From contig CALBXV010000078.1 in assembly GCA_937890045.1 (NCBI GenBank), positions 1-31,862 of the forward strand: a stretch of 31,862 nt of DNA, read 5' to 3'. A program made the translations under genes and the position numbers. The notes under the pieces are model-generated. The model did not search any database. It was not told the DNA's origin and saw only the letters and a list, made by a program, of their open reading frames with translations. Source of the stretch: an uncultured archaeon (GTDB lineage: Archaea > Thermoproteota > Nitrososphaeria > Nitrososphaerales > CALBXV01). Of the stretch, positions 1 through 5,665 are shown piece by piece. Each line of letters opens with the position of its first letter. The first letter of the stretch is position 1.

Positions 1-64
1 GAGCCTGACCAAATCCCATATTAATTCTGGGTAGTACAGGAATCATTTCTTTTAACTTAATCAT
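1..64 (-). CDS. 5' end of an unidentified phage gene (cut by window edge)
   Basis: An ATG at 64-62 opens a frame running off the left edge, with 21 complete codons visible. It starts just after the stop of the preceding 109-aa gene (stop at 70-68), with a weak GAG ribosome-binding site inside the end of that gene. The visible residues begin MIKLKEMIPVLPRINMGFG. The MIKLK opening resembles that of the 53-aa gene at 1816..1977, a common way for short phage proteins to begin. No function can be assigned from 21 residues. It is called a gene because of the coupling to its neighbour and because the frame stays open. Confidence 0.5.
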   Translation of the reverse strand, partial: MIKLKEMIPVLPRINMGFGQA

Positions 65-67
65 AAT

Positions 68-397
68 TTATCTCGGTGGTTTTAAATCCCAAGGACCCCA
101 ATGTTTATTTCTTACCATAGCCAATCCTGTTTGTTCAGGATTATATTTATAAATCTTATACCCTTTAACTGGAAAATTACCTAACTGATAAAATAGTTTT
201 TTTGGTAAATTTATATCATTATCATTACTTTTATCAATACACCTACTACCATTCTCTACCCAAGCGTGTCCAAATGGTTTTCCATCTGATTGTAAAATTC
301 CTACACCGTGACAAAGTTTCCATTTTTTTGAATCTGGAGCAGACATTTTACCCATTACAATTCTACCATTTGCCATATAGCAATCTCCCTTTGGCAT
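68..397 (-). CDS. conserved-looking phage protein of unknown function, 109 aa
   Basis: A soluble 109-residue protein with no signal peptide or membrane segment. It contains CHGVGILQ near residue 29, GHAWVENGSRCIDKSN in the middle and KHWGPWDLKPP at the C-terminus. This His, His-Trp, Asp-Lys-Ser-Asn, GPWDL pattern matches my memory of an uncharacterised family in tailed phages, so the gene is very likely real, but I know no function. The Cys, His and Asp residues could suggest a papain-like or transglutaminase-like fold; that is speculation. The ATG lies 1 bp after the stop of the 51-aa gene at 399..554, so translation is probably coupled. A second in-frame ATG seven codons later is a possible alternative start. 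Confidence 0.7.
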   Translation of the reverse strand: MPKGDCYMANGRIVMGKMSAPDSKKWKLCHGVGILQSDGKPFGHAWVENGSRCIDKSNDNDINLPKKLFYQLGNFPVKGYKIYKYNPEQTGLAMVRNKHWGPWDLKPPR

Positions 398-398
398 T

Positions 399-554
399 TT
401 ATCTTCTCACTCCATAAATAGGTGTTTGAGTACCTTTTTCTTCTTGTTTAGCTAACCACTTTTTGTGCTGATTTGCCGTTCTTCCCTCAATAGACCATTT
501 TTTATTTAATGCTGCTCTTTTTTGTTTTCTACTTTTTGCTGCTCTATTCGGCAT
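399..554 (-). CDS. small very basic protein, 51 aa
   Basis: This short frame starts at ATG 554-552, overlapping by one base the stop of the thioredoxin-like gene (TAATG arrangement). It ends at TAA 401-399, one base before the next ATG. A GGAG-type ribosome-binding site lies about 10 nt upstream of the start. The product is rich in Arg, Lys and Gln (MPNRAAKSRKQKRAALNKKW at the N-terminus) and ends in TPIYGVRR. Its composition suggests nucleic-acid or ribosome binding, but no domain is recognised. Its length, the exact coupling on both sides and the good start signal support a real gene. Function unknown. Confidence 0.6.
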   Translation of the reverse strand: MPNRAAKSRKQKRAALNKKWSIEGRTANQHKKWLAKQEEKGTQTPIYGVRR

Positions 555-976
555 TAATTAGTACTCCTTCTTCTTTTCAATTTTCTTTTTTCTGGTGGTG
601 GATTATCTATCTTACTCATTATATCTGACGAAGTAACTGAATTTTTACCATCAATAGACGCTTTCCATTTTGCAATCGCTATACCATCTTTATATAAAAC
701 TACTGATGGGAATGTTCTTAGTTTATTTCTACGTGTATGATTAGGTGTATCTTTTGTATCAGCATGAAATATCTTCGTACCTTTATATCCCTCTACATCC
801 ATAAATTTATCTATACTACATACACCTGCCCAACCTGCACAAAATTCAACTACAGAATGACCTTTGGCTGTTTTTACTACAAAATCCACGTCTGTTATAG
901 GATTGTTTTCTTTCACTACATCATATTGTCCACTTAGTGAACCTATCATCAATAACATCATTAACATTTTTCTCAT
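554..976 (-). CDS. exported thioredoxin-fold protein lacking the first active-site Cys
   Basis: 140 residues. An N-terminal hydrophobic segment (MRKMLMMLLMIGSLSGQ) looks like a signal peptide, placing the protein in the periplasm or membrane. The rest fits a thioredoxin fold: strand VVEF (42-45), then W-A-G-V-C at 49-53 where thioredoxins have W-C-x-x-C, then FPSVVLYKDG at 89-98 with the expected cis-Pro at 90. The nucleophilic Cys position is Ala50; only Cys53 and a shifted Cys46 remain, so classical disulfide exchange is doubtful. The C-terminus is a basic tail (KRKLKRRRSTN). It begins three bases after the stop of the MshEN-domain gene with AGGAAATAAG upstream. It may be a structural or partner-binding thioredoxin. 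The fold call is fairly secure, the role is not. Confidence 0.68.
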   Translation of the reverse strand: MRKMLMMLLMIGSLSGQYDVVKENNPITDVDFVVKTAKGHSVVEFCAGWAGVCSIDKFMDVEGYKGTKIFHADTKDTPNHTRRNKLRTFPSVVLYKDGIAIAKWKASIDGKNSVTSSDIMSKIDNPPPEKRKLKRRRSTN

Positions 977-979
977 AAC

Positions 980-1567
980 TTATTTCCTATCTCTCTTTTT
1001 GGCCACTTCAATTTTTAATTCAACAATTTCTTCTTCAAGTCTTTCAACTTGTTCTTCCAAATCTGAAACTGCTGCTTCTAAACCACCAACTTGAGTTTTA
1101 TATTGTTCCATAGAACTGGGCCAGTTATATCCTGGATGTCTTGATGGATATTCTTCTTCATAGATATTATCTATCTTTGGAAGTTCTTTTGCTTCTTGTA
1201 TTTCAGCCATCATCATATAATAAAAACCAACAAGTGTCGCAATACCAACTGCAGCACTAATCATTGTCTGAATTGATATTGAAAATTTTGTATCTTTACT
1301 TAGTTCATTACTCATAACCTTTTCCTGTACATTACCCAGAGAAACTGTTTCCTTTTGTTCTTGGTTCTCTTCCCATCTTGTCTTAGGGCCATTATTCATC
1401 ATAACTTCAGTTAAATCGTCTATTGTTAAATATCCCAAATGAACTAAAATTTCACCTATTTTTCTATCATCACCAGTTTCTTGCATGGCAAGTGCTTCAT
1501 TTAGTTGTCTTTTAGTTAGGACATCTTCATCTAATAATATATCTCCTAACTTTTTTCCGTTAGCCAT
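980..1567 (-). CDS. MshEN (GspE N-terminal)-like domain fused to a membrane segment and coiled coil
   Basis: 195 residues. Residues 5-57 carry the doubled helix pattern of MshEN/T2SSE N-terminal domains: KLGDILLDEDVLTKRQLNEA, then KIGEILVHLGYLTIDDL. Some MshEN domains bind cyclic di-GMP in bacterial export ATPases; no ATPase follows here. A linker leads to one membrane segment at about 96-120 (FSISIQTMISAAVGIATLVG), then a long acidic coiled coil at 155-192. The likely topology is a cytoplasmic MshEN domain, an inner-membrane anchor and a periplasmic coiled coil. The membrane and coiled-coil part resembles the 130-aa protein at 5272..5664. Its start overlaps the upstream holin-like gene by 8 bp. 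The function is inferred to be sensing or scaffolding in the envelope and is unproven. Confidence 0.7.
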   Translation of the reverse strand: MANGKKLGDILLDEDVLTKRQLNEALAMQETGDDRKIGEILVHLGYLTIDDLTEVMMNNGPKTRWEENQEQKETVSLGNVQEKVMSNELSKDTKFSISIQTMISAAVGIATLVGFYYMMMAEIQEAKELPKIDNIYEEEYPSRHPGYNWPSSMEQYKTQVGGLEAAVSDLEEQVERLEEEIVELKIEVAKKRDRK

Positions 1568-1814
1568 TATCTATTTTCTCCTCACCATTACTTTTACCAC
1601 CCATAACTTTCTCTATTCCAGCTATTCCGAAACACCCTAAAGTAATGTATAAAAAACTATTATAAACAAAATCATTTATGGGTAAATCCATACCCATATA
1701 CCCTGTTACTAAATCCATAATGCTATACGTAGTCATTACAGCAAATGACATAAAACCTATTATTGTTTTTTCGTTAAATTCATTCTCATCTTTGAAAATG
1801 TCTTTAAATGCCAT
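1560..1814 (-). CDS. holin-like small membrane protein, 84 aa
   Basis: Two predicted membrane segments, about 17-39 (GFMSFAVMTTYSIMDLVTGY) and 48-67 (FVYNSFLYITLGCFGIAGIE), are flanked by a charged N-terminus (KDIFKDENEFNEK) and a charged C-terminal tail. Size and topology fit class II holins, and similar small proteins are often annotated as holins in phages of Bacteroidota. It starts one base after the TAA of the 53-aa gene and overlaps the next gene. A spanin-like gene lies about 300 bp upstream at 2090..2809, which supports a lysis role. No endolysin is adjacent. The family is not certain, so a generic phage membrane protein remains possible. Confidence 0.6.
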   Translation of the reverse strand: MAFKDIFKDENEFNEKTIIGFMSFAVMTTYSIMDLVTGYMGMDLPINDFVYNSFLYITLGCFGIAGIEKVMGGKSNGEEKIDNG

Positions 1815-1815
1815 T

Positions 1816-1977
1816 TTATTTCTCCATATTATATGGCACTACTTTGTTTAAATAATCTTTTCTAAGCTCACATCCATTACATTCTTTAATTTTACCTACT
1901 GTAACGGTTTTTATGGCTCGAAACACAGTATCTCCTAGCCCCTTATCATTTTTTATTAAATTTTTTAGTTTAATCAT
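1816..1977 (-). CDS. small phage protein with CxxC motif, 53 aa
   Basis: A short frame from ATG 1977-1975 to TAA 1818-1816, sharing an ATGA overlap with the upstream 39-aa gene and lying one base before the next ATG. It opens MIKLKNLIKNDKGLGDTV and contains KECNGCELRKDYLNK, a CxxC followed by a basic helix and LN. I recall similar GLGD...C-G-C-x-x-R-x-x-x-LN micro-proteins as frequent in phage tail and lysis regions, with no function known to me. The two Cys could bind a metal with a partner or form a disulfide. Tight coupling on both sides makes the gene call good. Confidence 0.65.
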   Translation of the reverse strand: MIKLKNLIKNDKGLGDTVFRAIKTVTVGKIKECNGCELRKDYLNKVVPYNMEK

Positions 1978-2093
1978 AATTTACTCCAGACATCCATAAA
2001 TCTTACAAAGCCAAATAAAATATACAACAGTATACTTCCAGCGACCATATGTAATAAATATTCAACGGTATTTAATATTGTTTCTATTTTCAT
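1974..2093 (-). CDS. micro membrane protein, 39 aa
   Basis: The frame runs from ATG 2093-2091, overlapping the stop of the spanin-like gene as ATGA, to TGA 1976-1974, which overlaps the next ATG in the same way. The product is a single hydrophobic segment (HMVAGSILLYILFGFVRF, about 15-32) with a short polar N-terminus and the tail MDVWSKL. Such one-span micro-proteins next to holin and spanin genes are often antiholins, pinholins or accessory lysis proteins, but nothing specific is visible here. Evidence for it being a gene is the paired ATGA couplings and the clean membrane segment. Confidence 0.6.
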   Translation of the reverse strand: MKIETILNTVEYLLHMVAGSILLYILFGFVRFMDVWSKL

Positions 2094-2809
2094 TTCCAGT
2101 CCCAAAGTTTAACCATATTATAAGTTACTCCTATTCCCCATATTGGTGATGTTAATCCTGTACTACCATCATAAGTAATACCCAATACAGGTCCTATTGA
2201 AATTTGATTTCGTGGTGGTCTTAATTTAATCACTTCACTTTGTCCACCTTTTATTCTCAAATTTAAAAATTGATTGTCAGGATAGACTGCTCTAAACTCA
2301 TATCTATCTAATTGTTCTATTTCAGGTGAGCCTAACGTTATTTCACCCTCAAAATCTGCTATGGTTTTAGCCTCAACTACTTTATTATCCCTAATTCTTA
2401 AACCAGTTCTACCGAACACTTTAATATAATTATCTTGTGTTCCAAATTCTTGTAAGAAAGGAACAGTTGTAGACTCCATTGTAGCTAAGTCTAACTTCAT
2501 AGATTCTACAGTATCTATCAAATTTTGTACTCTTTTCTCGTATTCATTACTCCAACGAACTATATCATATAAATCTGTAGATAATCTCTTTAATTGTTGG
2601 TTTTGAGTATCGTTATCTATTTGTAATCTTCTCGTAACTGTAGATAAACTATCTATAGAAGATTTATTTTTAGATATAATTTGCTCTTGTCTTTCACTAT
2701 CTAATTTTAAAAAATCATATTCTTTTTTAGCATAAAAATATCTTATTGTAAAGATAGATAAAACAAATATAACATTTAATGCAATACCTATTAAGGTATC
2801 TTTTTTCAT
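2090..2809 (-). CDS. inner-membrane coiled-coil protein with a barrel-like C-terminus; spanin candidate
   Basis: 239 residues. One N-terminal membrane anchor at about 7-26 (IGIALNVIFVLSIFTIRYFY) is followed by a long coiled coil at about 30-120, a compact middle domain, then a C-terminal stretch with alternating hydrophobic residues and glycines (ISIGPVLGITYDGSTG, then PIWGIGVTYNMVKLW). This end looks like outer-membrane beta strands. An inner-membrane anchor, a periplasm-spanning coiled coil and an outer-membrane-inserting end is the layout of a unimolecular spanin, and proteins of this shape are common in Bacteroides phages. It overlaps its upstream neighbour by ATGA and precedes small membrane proteins and a holin-like gene, so a role in outer-membrane disruption at lysis is a fair inference. 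A structural envelope tether is the alternative. Confidence 0.6.
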   Translation of the reverse strand: MKKDTLIGIALNVIFVLSIFTIRYFYAKKEYDFLKLDSERQEQIISKNKSSIDSLSTVTRRLQIDNDTQNQQLKRLSTDLYDIVRWSNEYEKRVQNLIDTVESMKLDLATMESTTVPFLQEFGTQDNYIKVFGRTGLRIRDNKVVEAKTIADFEGEITLGSPEIEQLDRYEFRAVYPDNQFLNLRIKGGQSEVIKLRPPRNQISIGPVLGITYDGSTGLTSPIWGIGVTYNMVKLWDWK

Positions 2810-3444
2810 TTTAAACTTTCTGTCGCGTCATCTATTGCTTTTCTCAAAGCACCACCCAATTCACTATTACTAAATGGAACACCATCTTCTTCAATCTGTA
2901 AACCAGTCGCAGATATCTTTGTATCAATCTCACCCATACCTCTACTTGATATTACTTTACCAGTAGCATTCTCTGTTAACAATACATTCAATCTTACTTG
3001 TGTTTTAGTTTTTCTACGATTGAATATACCAATAATACTAAATGCTTCGTTTGGTCTACCGATATAAACTATCTCTGCCGATACAGTAAAATTAGCATCA
3101 GTATCGTCAGTTAAAATATAATCTGATTCTTGGAATGATTCTTGTAATAATTGTTGTATTCCCATAGTGATTCTATCGTCTTTTATACCGACATTTTCAC
3201 TTGTTCCAACAAACTTAGATACAGTTAATGTTGGTCTAATTAAATCAGCATCTACAATTGCAGGGGTTGGTAAATTTTGAGCTTTAGCTTCTTGTCTTGC
3301 CTGCTCTCTACGTTCTTTAGCCTCGTTTCTCATTCGTTCTATTTCTACTTGGCCATTAGCAACACTACATAATGTAAATGCCAAGACTCCTAACGTGGCC
3401 AACTTAAATCCCCAATTTATTACTTTTGTTTTAATGTAATTCAT
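2806..3444 (-). CDS. exported CsgG-like protein (second copy)
   Basis: 212 residues. An N-terminal signal peptide ends near VANGQ (about residue 32), followed by a charged helix (MRNEAKERREQARQEAKAQ) and a compact alpha/beta domain: RPTLTVSKFVGTSENVG, MGIQQLLQESFQESDYIL, then VRLNVLLTENATGKVISSRG, ending in SELGGALRKAIDDATESL. The order of strand, helix, strand, 'L...TGKVI...G' and terminal helix matches the periplasmic domain of CsgG/LpoB-type proteins. CsgG forms the curli export pore in bacteria, and I recall csgG-like genes being reported in marine T4-like phages. I see no lipobox cysteine at the cleavage site, unlike the copy at 4600..5262. It is coupled to the spanin-like gene by ATGA. 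Pore formation is inference. Confidence 0.6.
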   Translation of the reverse strand: MNYIKTKVINWGFKLATLGVLAFTLCSVANGQVEIERMRNEAKERREQARQEAKAQNLPTPAIVDADLIRPTLTVSKFVGTSENVGIKDDRITMGIQQLLQESFQESDYILTDDTDANFTVSAEIVYIGRPNEAFSIIGIFNRRKTKTQVRLNVLLTENATGKVISSRGMGEIDTKISATGLQIEEDGVPFSNSELGGALRKAIDDATESLK

Positions 3445-3456
3445 ATTTGTTTTCCC

Positions 3457-3540
3457 TTAACAATTACAATTTTCACAAGTACAATTTTCACATTGACAAT
3501 TTTCACATTCACAATTTGGATTATCACATGCGTATATCAT
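3457..3540 (-). CDS. 27-aa cysteine-rich micro-protein, metallothionein-like
   Basis: A short frame from ATG 3540-3538 to TAA 3459-3457 encodes 27 residues, nine of them Cys (positions 5, 10, 12, 15, 17, 20, 22, 25, 27). From residue 10 on the spacing is strictly C-x-C-x-x, with sequence CECENCQCENCTCENCNC. CxC and CxxC pairs at this density are typical of metallothioneins and thiolate-cluster peptides. Start signals are strong: AGGAG at 3548-3552, inside the end of the upstream gene, gives translational coupling, and the frame is followed 12 nt later by the next gene. The peptide has no signal peptide, so it should sit in the cytoplasm unless co-exported. Its function could be metal buffering, metal sensing or thiol chemistry. 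Both the frame and the composition are plain in the sequence; the role is inferred. Confidence 0.7.
   Translation of the reverse strand: MIYACDNPNCECENCQCENCTCENCNC
3460..3513 (-). repeat. 15-nt tandem repeat encoding the C-x-C-x-x units
   Basis: Three full and one partial 15-nt units lie in tandem inside the cysteine-rich micro-gene. Each unit reads TGT-nnn-TGT-GAA-AAT, with only the second codon changing (GAA, CAA, ACT, AAT). The period matches the codon frame exactly, so the gene probably grew by unit duplication. It is not CRISPR: there are no long unique spacers. Confidence 0.75.
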
Positions 3541-3550
3541 TATATTTCTC

Positions 3551-4594
3551 CTAAAAATAAGTTCCAAATAAGATACTAAAAGTCTTATCTCTTTCCCCAT
3601 AATCATTAACTACGGTGTTATATCCCATTGAAACACCTAAGTTAAATGAGAAAGCCGTACCTAATTTCCAATCCATTGAAATGGTTGGCATAAAAATAAT
3701 CGGACTTCTCAATAATAAATATCTGTCATCCTTATTATTACCCTCATAATACCTCATAAGTGTATAAGCAATATAATTAGAAAAACTAACTTTAACTTGA
3801 CCTAAATCAAATGGAAATCTTTGCCCATACACCATTGTTAAATTTCCAAAATCATTACCACTAACATTTCCATATGAACCAGTAAGAACAAATGCTTCAG
3901 AATTCTTTTTCATTAATGATTTTGCAAAAGAAGTTGATACTAACCAATCCCAACCCTCAAATGTTCTATATGTTAAAGCACTTCCATTTATTACTACATT
4001 TTGTTTTTTTGCTTTAAACTTAAATCCTTGTCCATATGTAAGAGAGCCTTTTCTAAAATCATTTGTAAAATTAAAATTGCCATCGTGTCGTTTACTACCA
4101 TCAAAACTTGTAGCCGTATAAACACTATTAAATGAAGTTATCCATCTTTCTGGACCTGGAGAAGAACGAACTGCATAATTGACCTGTTGTGGAGTAGATG
4201 AAATATCTTCTCCACCACCCTCATCTGATTTACTAAATTGTTCACTAACATTTTCTGCAATTACTGAAGATAATATCTCTTCAGCTACTTTTACTGCACA
4301 AGGAAATAAATCTTCAAAATCGTCATAAACGGATTGTGTCCAATCTTCTATAGCATATACTGGTATTTTATTTCCAAATGAATCAGTTTCATACCGTACT
4401 ATTGTTAACGCCTCTTCTAATGTAAAAAACTTAGTACGATTGTAATAAGTTACAGTAAAACCTTCTTGATTTGATGAAATCTTATAATTACTACTAACTA
4501 TAGTTTGTTCACACGGGTCTACATAAGAATAATGGAACGATTGGGCAGAGATACTACTCCCTAATAATAAAAAAAGTAAAAGTTTCTGCCACAT
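3551..4594 (-). CDS. exported protein with a predicted outer-membrane barrel, 347 aa
   Basis: A signal peptide (MWQKLLLFLLLGSSISAQ) precedes an N-terminal domain with two Cys (DPCEQTI, LFPCAVK) and a helical EEILSSVIAENVSEQF stretch. A short linker (KSDEGGGEDISSTPQQ) leads to about 210 residues of alternating beta strands ending in FSILFGTYF. The terminal aromatic residue and the glycine/aromatic strand pattern are typical of an outer-membrane beta-barrel. No family is recognised. It sits between two CsgG-like genes, which suggests an outer-membrane partner, but it does not look like CsgF. It starts a few bases after the stop of the lipoprotein gene, and its end contains the ribosome-binding site of the cysteine-rich gene. 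Confidence 0.6.
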   Translation of the reverse strand: MWQKLLLFLLLGSSISAQSFHYSYVDPCEQTIVSSNYKISSNQEGFTVTYYNRTKFFTLEEALTIVRYETDSFGNKIPVYAIEDWTQSVYDDFEDLFPCAVKVAEEILSSVIAENVSEQFSKSDEGGGEDISSTPQQVNYAVRSSPGPERWITSFNSVYTATSFDGSKRHDGNFNFTNDFRKGSLTYGQGFKFKAKKQNVVINGSALTYRTFEGWDWLVSTSFAKSLMKKNSEAFVLTGSYGNVSGNDFGNLTMVYGQRFPFDLGQVKVSFSNYIAYTLMRYYEGNNKDDRYLLLRSPIIFMPTISMDWKLGTAFSFNLGVSMGYNTVVNDYGERDKTFSILFGTYF

Positions 4595-4599
4595 TCATT

Positions 4600-5262
4600 C
4601 TACCAACCTCGTCTGTCAATTGCTTTTATAACATTGACTACAGCGGTCTCCATAGCTTTATTTGATGCGGAACTCAAAGAAGATTGATTCCAAGCCATAT
4701 TAGGATTCATTAAAAATCCTTTACCTACGGTTGAAGCTCTTCCTTGTCCACTACCAACAACATATTGTGTATTCTCGTTATTAATTAACTTAACTTGAAT
4801 ACCAACGATTGTTTCATTGATAGTCTCCACCTTACCTGCCTTTATTTCTTCTTTTAGATTTACTGCGAAATCATAAATACTAACACTTGCGGAATATTTA
4901 GCTTTTGTAATCTTAGCATCGTTGGCTCTCAAATCATTCATAATCAAAAGTTGCATATCTCTTTCAGCTTCCACTAAATTAAATCTACCAACATAAGAGA
5001 TTACATTCTGAAGTTCTTGAACAAGACCCATAGAAACTCTTTTATCTGCTAATTCAGGGTATCGTTCTTCTAACTCTTTGTTAAACTTTAAATCATAAAG
5101 TTTTAATCCATCAACTTTTGTTATTACAATTTCATCTAAAGATTTTTCTTTTTCATACTCACCAACGTATTGTTCTGTTTGAACGGAAGCGGCACATCCT
5201 ATTATATTGGATACAACCAAACCGAAAACAAAAAACAATACAAAACGATAATTGTTTTTCAT
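4600..5262 (-). CDS. CsgG-like outer-membrane lipoprotein
   Basis: 220 residues. A signal peptide with lipobox SNIIGC puts the lipidated Cys at 23, so the mature protein should be an outer-membrane lipoprotein. The body has the CsgG/LpoB-like order: VDGLKLYDLKFNKELEE, then MGLVQELQNVISYVGRFNLV, a domain with SVSIYDFAVNL, IVGIQVKLINNENTQYVVGS and SGQGRAST, and a terminal helix (NKAMETAVVNVIKAIDRRG). CsgG lipoproteins assemble an outer-membrane secretion channel. This resemblance is by pattern and memory, not alignment. The gene is followed by a barrel-like exported protein and, two genes later, by a second CsgG-like protein, suggesting a hetero-oligomeric complex. Peptidoglycan-synthase activators of the LpoB type are the alternative. 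Confidence 0.62.
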   Translation of the reverse strand: MKNNYRFVLFFVFGLVVSNIIGCAASVQTEQYVGEYEKEKSLDEIVITKVDGLKLYDLKFNKELEERYPELADKRVSMGLVQELQNVISYVGRFNLVEAERDMQLLIMNDLRANDAKITKAKYSASVSIYDFAVNLKEEIKAGKVETINETIVGIQVKLINNENTQYVVGSGQGRASTVGKGFLMNPNMAWNQSSLSSASNKAMETAVVNVIKAIDRRGW

Positions 5263-5271
5263 TGTTATCTC

Positions 5272-5664
5272 CTATTTAAAATCTGCTAATGGATCTTTAA
5301 GTAATTTTTCAAGTCTGCCTATTTCACCTTTTAACTTATTAATCTCACCCTGAAGTTTCACAATATCCCCATCATAAGATTTCATTTTGGGTGTTTTTAA
5401 GTTATCAAGTTTATCACGTAGATACTTTATATCTTCATCATATGAAGTAAGTTTTTGTGTTACCAACTCAATATCACTTGCATCTGCAAATCCTGTAACT
5501 ATTTCTTCTAATCCATCAATACGACCAGTAAATGAATACCAACCTGCTATTCCTGTTGATAATACTGTTACAAGTGCTATGATATTCTGAATTGATAATC
5601 CAAACTTTTTATTTTTCATATCCTCAATTGCGGATTCTGCATCCACTACTTTTTTCTTTGCCAT
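5272..5664 (-). CDS. inner-membrane coiled-coil protein, 130 aa
   Basis: A short basic and charged N-terminus (MAKKKVVDAESAIEDMKNKK) leads into one membrane segment at about 24-46 (FGLSIQNIIALVTVLSTGIA) and then a periplasmic region dominated by coiled coil (KLQGEINKLKGEIGRLEKLL near the end). The residues around the membrane entry, KFGLSIQ, match KFSISIQ in the protein at 980..1567, so the two look paralogous in their membrane/coiled-coil halves. The gene is tightly spaced: it begins one base after the stop of the PorV-like gene. A tether or spanin-like stalk between membranes is possible. No enzyme domain is visible. Confidence 0.6.
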   Translation of the reverse strand: MAKKKVVDAESAIEDMKNKKFGLSIQNIIALVTVLSTGIAGWYSFTGRIDGLEEIVTGFADASDIELVTQKLTSYDEDIKYLRDKLDNLKTPKMKSYDGDIVKLQGEINKLKGEIGRLEKLLKDPLADFK

Positions 5665-5665
5665 T

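Noticed and set aside
202..417. Plus-strand open frames opposite real genes (for example 202..417, 737..937, 864..1094, 5387..5590, 24577..24825, 25190..25387, 31285..31494)
   Set aside because: Each lies antisense to a well-supported minus-strand gene, with composition typical of AT-rich antisense frames and no start signals.
3460..3513. Short direct repeats considered as a CRISPR-like array
   Set aside because: The 15-nt period follows codons of the Cys-rich gene and there are no spacers or nearby cas genes.
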